Below are positions 58,524 through 64,000 of a stretch of 64,000 nt of DNA, in pieces; the stretch's first letter is position 1; each line of letters opens with the position of its first letter. This DNA comes from an uncultured SAR86 cluster bacterium (GTDB taxonomy: Bacteria > Pseudomonadota > Gammaproteobacteria > Magnimaribacterales > Magnimaribacteraceae): assembly GCA_902594545.1 (NCBI GenBank), contig CACJMO010000002.1:176530-240529 (forward strand), given 5' to 3'. Made by a program: the position numbers and the translations under genes. The notes under the pieces were generated by a model. That model had not been told where the DNA came from, did no database searches, and worked only from the letters and a program-made list of their open reading frames with translations.

Positions 58524-59628
58524 TGAAGAAGTACTAGTTGAGATTCTTGAGTGTGAACAAAATACCCAAATAGCTCACCTCATTCTTAACTCTCCCGAAA
58601 CTCTTAATTCTCTGACCTTGAATATGGTCAATTTAATATCAGATCTTCTTGATGCGTGGGAGAAAGACCCTCAAATCAAAATGATATTGATCAGTGGAAG
58701 TGGAGAAAAAGCATTTTGTGCTGGCGGAGACATAAGAGCATTGTATGAGTCAATGTGCGACGAAAATGGACCTATCTTCGCAGAAGAGTTTTTTGAGTCA
58801 GAATACAGACTAGATTATAGGCTGCATAACTATCCAAAACCGATTATTTCAATCTTGGATGGTATTGTTATGGGTGGTGGCGCAGGTTTAATGTTTGCGA
58901 GCTCATATAAAATTACCACCGAAAGAACTAGATTCGCCATGCCCGAAATAGGTGTTGGACTGTTTCCGGATGTTGGCTTTACTCATGAAATCAAGAAGCT
59001 GCCTGAGGGATTGGGTCTATACATTATGCTCACAGCTACCAACCTGAATGCAGCAGATACCGCTTTTTGCAAGCTAACCAACAGTTCTCTCAACTCTAAT
59101 GACTTTGATGAATTTTATACAGATATAAAACAATTGGCTTGGGTTGATAACCATGACGAGAATATCAAATTACTTGATTCTCTAATAAATCAAAAAAAAT
59201 ACTTAACAAACACACAGAGCTTTCCAAAAAGCAAAATAAAAGAGGAACTTTCAACAATTCAAAAACTTACAAAAGGAGACGACTTAGTTACTGTGGTAAA
59301 GAACATATTTTCTTATGATACTGAAGATGAATGGTACGCAAAAGGAAAGCAAACTATAAAAAATGGCAGTCCAACTTCTGCGCATTTAATTTGGCTTCAA
59401 TGCCAAAACTCGCCAAAACTGAACTTGAAGGAGGTATTCTTGTTTGAGCTGAATCTGGCTATCCAGATTACAAGACAAGGAGACTTTAAAGAAGGTGTGA
59501 GAGCGCTGATAATTGATAAAGATAATACTCCGGATTGGAAATTTAATTCTATAGAGAATGTATCCCAAGACTGGGTAAAAGAACATATTAAACTTGCATG
59601 GGAAAACAACCCACTGGAGGATCTTTAG
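58516..59628 (+). CDS. 3-Hydroxyisobutyryl-CoA hydrolase
   Basis: A 370-residue crotonase-family thioesterase that releases free 3-hydroxyisobutyrate. The FCAGGDIRALYE and MGGGAGLMFASSYKI blocks and PEIGVGLFPDVGFTH are those of the HIBYL-CoA hydrolase group, which is longer than ordinary hydratases. The start overlaps the hydratase stop by eight bases. Its product is the substrate of the next gene, mmsB. Confidence 0.92.
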   Translation: MPNEEVLVEILECEQNTQIAHLILNSPETLNSLTLNMVNLISDLLDAWEKDPQIKMILISGSGEKAFCAGGDIRALYESMCDENGPIFAEEFFESEYRLDYRLHNYPKPIISILDGIVMGGGAGLMFASSYKITTERTRFAMPEIGVGLFPDVGFTHEIKKLPEGLGLYIMLTATNLNAADTAFCKLTNSSLNSNDFDEFYTDIKQLAWVDNHDENIKLLDSLINQKKYLTNTQSFPKSKIKEELSTIQKLTKGDDLVTVVKNIFSYDTEDEWYAKGKQTIKNGSPTSAHLIWLQCQNSPKLNLKEVFLFELNLAIQITRQGDFKEGVRALIIDKDNTPDWKFNSIENVSQDWVKEHIKLAWENNPLEDL

Positions 59629-59629
59629 C

Positions 59630-60511
59630 ATGAATAAAATCGGTTTTATTGGGCTTGGAAATATGGGACTGCCAATGGCAGTCAACTTGAAAAATCAGGC
59701 CCTAGAGGTAAAGGCTTATGACCTATCGGAGGAAGCAAAAGTCAAGGCCATACAATCAGGTATTGAAGTAAAGAACTCTATCCAGGAAACCTCAAAAAGT
59801 ATTGATGCACTAATCACTATGCTGCCCAATGATAGTGCCGTAGAGGAAGTATATTTGAATTCCTCTCTTCTTGATGATCTTGCAAAAACTACTTTAATTA
59901 TAGACTCTTCAACCATAAGCCCTGAAACAAGCAAACGGGTTGCAAACAGAGCAAGTAAAGTAGGGATTTCGATGTTAGATGCACCGGTTTCAGGAGGTGT
60001 TAAGGGAGCTGAAGATGGAACCCTCTCCTTTATAGTTGGAGGGAAGGATGAAGATTTGGTGAAAGCTTCGAGTCTTTTCGACATCATGGGGAGTAATACA
60101 TTTCATGCCGGAGATTCCGGTTCCGGTCAGATAGCTAAATTATGCAATAACATGCTGCTTGCAATTCATATGTGTGGAACGGCTGAAACAATAGCTATGG
60201 GAGTGAAAAATGGTTTAGACCCTGAAGTACTATCTGAAATTATGAAGAAAAGTTCTGGCGGTAATTGGTCGCTTGAAAAATATAATCCTTTCCCAGGGGT
60301 TATGAAAGATGCTCCAGCCGGTAAAAATTATTCCGGAGGATTTTTAAATTTACTGATGCTTAAAGATTTAAGCTTGGCTCAAGAGCTCGCAAGCTTATCA
60401 AATTCTGAAACACCCATGGGCAAGCTTGCCAAAGAATTATATGAAGATTTAAATAATCAAGGGATGGGAGATTTAGACTTCTCAAGTATTCAGAAAAGAT
60501 ATTTGAATTGA
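59630..60511 (+). CDS. mmsB: 3-Hydroxyisobutyrate dehydrogenase
   Basis: A 293-residue NAD-dependent beta-hydroxyacid dehydrogenase giving methylmalonate semialdehyde. KIGFIGLGNMGLPMAVNL is the Rossmann loop, DAPVSGGVKGAEDGTLSF the substrate site, and the catalytic Lys is in GQIAKLCNNM. I chose ATG 59630, which sits nine bases after a perfect GGAGG and two bases after the preceding stop; an earlier TTG at 59594 is in frame but has no ribosome site. It closes the valine operon. Confidence 0.94.
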   Translation: MNKIGFIGLGNMGLPMAVNLKNQALEVKAYDLSEEAKVKAIQSGIEVKNSIQETSKSIDALITMLPNDSAVEEVYLNSSLLDDLAKTTLIIDSSTISPETSKRVANRASKVGISMLDAPVSGGVKGAEDGTLSFIVGGKDEDLVKASSLFDIMGSNTFHAGDSGSGQIAKLCNNMLLAIHMCGTAETIAMGVKNGLDPEVLSEIMKKSSGGNWSLEKYNPFPGVMKDAPAGKNYSGGFLNLLMLKDLSLAQELASLSNSETPMGKLAKELYEDLNNQGMGDLDFSSIQKRYLN

Positions 60512-60518
60512 AGTTAAA

Positions 60519-61325
60519 ATGACTAACATCATGAAGACCAAAAATATAAGACCAGCAAAAGTAATCCTTTTAACTTTTCTTCTTTTCTTTACTTTATCCC
60601 AAACTCTATCAGCAAATAAAGGACTAGAAATTGCTATAAAAAGCGATAAGAACTTCGATGGATATGAAGACAGTTCATCTGAAATGACAATGGAACTCAT
60701 CAGCAAAAAGGGTGATGTTGTAACAAGAAAACTTAAATTTAAAAGGTTGGAAGTTCCTGGTGATGGAGATAAATCTCTTGCTGTTTTTGAAAGTCCAAGA
60801 GATGTAAAAGGAGTGGCTATACTTTCATTTGCTCATAAGACCGAGCCTGATGATCAATGGTTATATCTACCCGCTCTCAAGCGCGTTAAAAGAATTGCAT
60901 CCAAAAATAAATCTGGACCCTTTTTAGGAAGTGAATTTTCTTTTGAAGATTTTTCTTTCCAGGAAGTCGAGAAGTATGACTATCAATACATTAGAGACGA
61001 AGAATATGAAGGAATGCTATGTCATGTTATTGAAAGAATACCCCTTGATCCCTATTCAGGTTATACAAAACAAATTGTTTGGATTGATACTGAATACTTT
61101 TTGATAAGGAAAATTCACCATTTTGATCGTAAGTCTTTTCACTTGAAAACTCAGTTATTTTTAGATTATGAAATTTATGATGAAGCTTACTGGCAACCCC
61201 ATAGAGTGGTTATGAATAATAACCAAAATGGGAAAAGCTCTATCCTTAGCTTTAAAGAAGTTAAGTATAAGAATGGATTAACAGATAGGGACTTCTCACA
61301 AAATAGCCTTAAACGATCAAGATAA
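60519..61325 (+). CDS. LolA-like outer membrane lipoprotein-sorting family protein
   Basis: A 268-residue exported protein with a signal peptide (hydrophobic VILLTFLLFFTLSQTLSA, cleavage near residue 32). The mature part looks like a half-barrel of the LolA/LolB fold: long beta strands, QWLYLPALKRVKRIA and GSEFSFEDF are recurrent in proteins annotated as outer membrane lipoprotein-sorting proteins. These genes often sit beside MMPL/RND transporters, as here. True lipoprotein sorting by LolA itself is not implied. It starts seven bases after mmsB, with GAAG upstream, and could be partly cotranscribed with it. Confidence 0.78.
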   Translation: MTNIMKTKNIRPAKVILLTFLLFFTLSQTLSANKGLEIAIKSDKNFDGYEDSSSEMTMELISKKGDVVTRKLKFKRLEVPGDGDKSLAVFESPRDVKGVAILSFAHKTEPDDQWLYLPALKRVKRIASKNKSGPFLGSEFSFEDFSFQEVEKYDYQYIRDEEYEGMLCHVIERIPLDPYSGYTKQIVWIDTEYFLIRKIHHFDRKSFHLKTQLFLDYEIYDEAYWQPHRVVMNNNQNGKSSILSFKEVKYKNGLTDRDFSQNSLKRSR

Positions 61326-61333
61326 TTCGTTCT

Positions 61334-62494
61334 ATGAGAACTATTTGCACAATTATTGGTGTTTCCTTATTCAGCTGTTCAATCTTCAGCGAAGTATTAG
61401 GTGAATTGATATTAGAAAACAGATCCTTTTTCAAAGAAGGTTATCTCAATCAAGACAAACAACACTCTTCATTCACTTTTTCTCCTGAAATCTATATCGA
61501 AGATGGTGAAACAATATTTCACTTTAAGTCAAAGTTCAGAAAAGACAGCCAGGACACAAATAGGAACCTTTTAGATATTCAAGAGTTGTACTTCTTAAGT
61601 ATTGGAGAATCAAAAGAAATTAAATATGGAGTAAGCAAAGAGTTTTGGGGAGTAACTGAAACTAATCATCGAGTAGATATCATCAACCAAACTGACTTTA
61701 CAGAAGCTCTTGATGGGGAAGAGAAGCTTGGCCAACCCATGATAAAAGTATCTTTTGAAGAGAGCTGGGGTAATCTTGATATTTATGCCCTATTAGGCTT
61801 TAGAGAAAGAAAATTTTTTGGCAAAGAAGGCAGACTGACTTTACCTGTAATCATAGATAAAAATGAATCCGTTTACGAATCTTCTGCAAAGGACAGAAGA
61901 ACAGATTTTGCAATTAGATGGTCTAATTATTATGATCAATTGGATATCGCTATATCTTATTTTTCTGGCAATTCCAGAGAGCCAAGAATTATTCCTATTG
62001 ATGATGCCTACTCTAAGATGATTCCACTTTATGAAACTATAGACCAGGTTGGTTTAGAGCTAACTTATTTAGTTGGAAGCCTTGCTCTAAAAGCCGAGAT
62101 CATTTCACGTTCTGGACAAGGAGAAAGATTTTCAGCCTTGACTGCTGGGTTCGAATATACACAAGTAGGAATATTCGATAGTAGAATTGATTTAGGTTGG
62201 ATACTTGAAATGAATCACGATGATAGGCTCGATAGCTCGCCTTCAATCCTTGGTACCAGACTTAGCCTCAATGACGCTTATGATTCTCAAATCCTATCAG
62301 GAATTGTATGGAATAAAGTGAATGGAGAGGTGGGATTTCTCTTGGAGTCTTCAAGAAGAATAGGAGATTGCTGTCTACTCTCAATTGAAGGGTTCTATTT
62401 TGATGACAGAGACAGAGACAATAATGAGCCTAAATTATTTGAAACTTTACTTGATGATGATTTTCTAAAATTAGAATTTACTTACTATCTATAA
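61334..62494 (+). CDS. Predicted outer-membrane beta-barrel protein
   Basis: A 386-residue exported protein of no recognised family. The signal peptide is MRTICTIIGVSLFSCSIFSEVLG; a Cys in it (SLFSCS) might suggest lipidation, but a classical lipobox and cleavage site are more likely near residue 23. The rest has alternating polar and aromatic/hydrophobic residues in many short strands and ends in LKLEFTYYL, like an outer-membrane barrel. It sits eight bases after the LolA-like gene and directly (zero bases) before the MMPL transporter gene, suggesting one envelope-spanning system. Confidence 0.65.
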   Translation: MRTICTIIGVSLFSCSIFSEVLGELILENRSFFKEGYLNQDKQHSSFTFSPEIYIEDGETIFHFKSKFRKDSQDTNRNLLDIQELYFLSIGESKEIKYGVSKEFWGVTETNHRVDIINQTDFTEALDGEEKLGQPMIKVSFEESWGNLDIYALLGFRERKFFGKEGRLTLPVIIDKNESVYESSAKDRRTDFAIRWSNYYDQLDIAISYFSGNSREPRIIPIDDAYSKMIPLYETIDQVGLELTYLVGSLALKAEIISRSGQGERFSALTAGFEYTQVGIFDSRIDLGWILEMNHDDRLDSSPSILGTRLSLNDAYDSQILSGIVWNKVNGEVGFLLESSRRIGDCCLLSIEGFYFDDRDRDNNEPKLFETLLDDDFLKLEFTYYL

Positions 62495-64000
62495 ATGAGA
62501 CTACTTGATAAGAATTATTTAGCAAATGCGATCATCAGCAATAGATTGTTGAGTATTTGTGGCAGCCTAGTGTTAACAGCTTTTTTGGGCTTAGGTCTTC
62601 AGCATCTAACATTTGACCCAGACTTCGATACTTTTTTTCCTGAAAATCACCCTGCTACAGAATTAAATGATGAAATAGATGAAACATTTATACCAACTGA
62701 CAACATAATCATTGCAATCGATGGAAGAGGCTCGTCTATCTTTAATCAAAAAACACTTTCCTTGATAGAAAGGCTTACAGAGAAATCTTGGACTATCCCG
62801 CACTCTGTAAGAGTTGATAGTCTTACTAACTTCTCTTACGTACGATCGGAAGAAGATGATTTGATTGTAGAACCTTTTATTGAAAATGCTTTAGAACAAT
62901 CAGATGCGTTTATTCAGGAAAGAGAAAAGTTAGTTGAAACTCAAGATGCAATTTATGGATCAATTATTTCTAGGGATAAGCAAACAACAGTCATAAGCAT
63001 AATTATTGATCCTCCTCCAGGTAATAAAACACAAAGCCTTGCGGAAACAGTAGAGTATCTCCTAGAGTTTCTTGAAAAAGAGATATCCGATTACAAAAAC
63101 TTAGACATACGGCTATTAGGCAATCCCTATCAAGAATACTTAAGCCCAAGGTTAGTACAAGCAGAGATGCCTACCATCTTGCCAACTATGCTCTTTTTGA
63201 TCTTCCTATCAGTGTATTTCCTTATTAGGAGTGCGTACGCTGTTTTCGCAACTCTATGTGTGGTCATACTTTCTGTTATTGCTAACTTTGGTTCAATAGG
63301 ATGGCTTGGAAATCCACTCAACCAAATGATAATAACCTACCCTATTCTGGTTATAACGCTTGCATTAGCCGACTGTGTCCATCTCTTTACAATTTATTTT
63401 CAGCAAAGGGATAAAGGAAGTTCTAGCGTAGTATCTATGGTCAAAAGCCTCGAGCTAAATTTACAACCACTTTTCCTCACCACAATTACAACATGTATTG
63501 GGTTTTTGTCCTTCAATGTTCTTGAAATAGAACCCTTAAGGAATTTAGGCAATGGAATTGCCATTGGTGTGGCATTGGCCTTCATTTTTACTATATTTTT
63601 CATAGCACCTATCACTTCATTCTTTGAAATAAAGGCACCCAGAACCATCAACAAACAGACTGGTCTGGCAAAAAAAATTGCTACCTATAGCTTAAAGAAT
63701 GGGCAAAAGTTAATTTGGTTAGTGCCTGCTATTTCATTAGCATTGATTAGTCTTATTCCTTTAAACGACTTAACTGAAAATCCTACTCAAATGTATAGTG
63801 ATAGGTTTACTTCTTTTGCACCAGACACCCTCTGGCTAGATGAAAGAATGGGCGTAACATTTCCTATTAGTTTTAAAGCTACTTCAGAAACTGGAAATGT
63901 CTCAAGTCCCGTCTTTCTTAATAAAATAGATAAATTTACCAATTGGTTAAAAGAAAACGAAGAGGTTACTCATGTTACCTCTCTATCTACTACCATGAAG
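62495..64000 (+). CDS. MMPL/RND-family transporter, N-terminal part (cut by window end)
   Basis: An open frame of 502 codons from ATG 62495 to the window end, with no stop. It shows a first membrane helix (LSICGSLVLTAFLGLGLQ), a large periplasmic loop starting FDPDFDTFFPENHPA, then a bundle of helices (PTILPTMLFLIFLSVYFL, VFATLCVVILSVIANFGSIG, ITYPILVITLALADCVHLF) and the start of a second periplasmic loop. This is the RND/MMPL pattern. The DCVHL in the fourth helix is typical of proton-relay regions. Such pumps move lipids or other hydrophobic molecules; the cargo is unknown. Confidence 0.88.
   Translation, partial: MRLLDKNYLANAIISNRLLSICGSLVLTAFLGLGLQHLTFDPDFDTFFPENHPATELNDEIDETFIPTDNIIIAIDGRGSSIFNQKTLSLIERLTEKSWTIPHSVRVDSLTNFSYVRSEEDDLIVEPFIENALEQSDAFIQEREKLVETQDAIYGSIISRDKQTTVISIIIDPPPGNKTQSLAETVEYLLEFLEKEISDYKNLDIRLLGNPYQEYLSPRLVQAEMPTILPTMLFLIFLSVYFLIRSAYAVFATLCVVILSVIANFGSIGWLGNPLNQMIITYPILVITLALADCVHLFTIYFQQRDKGSSSVVSMVKSLELNLQPLFLTTITTCIGFLSFNVLEIEPLRNLGNGIAIGVALAFIFTIFFIAPITSFFEIKAPRTINKQTGLAKKIATYSLKNGQKLIWLVPAISLALISLIPLNDLTENPTQMYSDRFTSFAPDTLWLDERMGVTFPISFKATSETGNVSSPVFLNKIDKFTNWLKENEEVTHVTSLSTTMK

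Noticed and set aside
59594..59629. Extended mmsB start at TTG 59594
   Set aside because: The ATG at 59630 has a perfect GGAGG at the right distance and matches the usual N-terminus of the family. The longer form would overlap the previous gene without a ribosome site.

Overview
The window looks like chromosomal DNA from a small-genome, AT-rich marine gammaproteobacterium (a SAR86-like or similar oligotroph is my guess, with low confidence at clade level). The evidence is gammaproteobacterial core genes in Pseudomonas-like order: ilvE-waaF-waaG-waaP, algC-argB-slmA, mrcA/aroK-aroB-gltB-gltD, rrn-tyrS-M23 peptidase-anmK-erpA-argC, and dksA-pcnB. Coding density is very high. Genes abut or overlap by 1-8 bases, three convergent pairs overlap through their stop codons, and TTG starts are frequent. 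No insertion sequence, prophage, CRISPR array or tRNA gene was seen. The full 16S rRNA gene at 35110-36662 would settle the taxonomy.

Layout. 1-5912 (minus): an LPS-core operon running ilvE, waaF, waaG, a fused double kinase of the WaaP type, a GT4 glycosyltransferase and a methyltransferase cut by the window edge. 5981-8818 (plus): algC, argB, slmA. 8811-11177 (minus): penicillin-binding protein 1A. 11198-18884 (plus): shikimate genes aroK-aroB, then glutamate synthase gltB-gltD. 18896-21446 (minus): cysE, an enoyl-CoA hydratase family gene and tesB. 21531-27570 (plus): a CobS-like AAA+ ATPase, a CobT-like VWA protein, a polytopic membrane protein and two tandem diiron proteins. 27574-30830 (minus): a VOC-fold protein and a lipidated subtilisin with a probable autotransporter barrel. 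30902-31732 (plus): a type II pantothenate kinase whose last codons form part of the rRNA terminator.

31717-36852 (minus) is one complete rRNA operon (16S-23S-5S) with a promoter, nut-like leader, processing stems and terminator, but no tRNA in the 16S-23S spacer. tyrS follows on the minus strand, then M23 peptidase-anmK (plus), argC-erpA (minus), and penicillin-binding protein 1B with a TPR lipoprotein (minus). 44703-50907 (plus) holds a PfkB kinase, DksA with a lysine-rich tail, poly(A) polymerase, a deoxynucleoside kinase, acetyl-CoA synthetase and MsrA. 50900-55007 carries metabolic and house-cleaning genes. 55094-60511 (plus) is a five-gene valine-catabolic operon from isobutyryl-CoA onward. 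60519-64000 (plus) encodes a periplasmic LolA-like protein, a predicted outer-membrane protein and an MMPL/RND transporter cut by the window end.

Together these genes cover envelope building (LPS core, two class A PBPs, muropeptide recycling), nitrogen assimilation, amino-acid synthesis and breakdown, and ribosome production. The parts I find least explained are the CobS/CobT-like module beside the tandem diiron proteins, the three-gene envelope transport set at the right edge, the double LPS kinase, and the tailed DksA.
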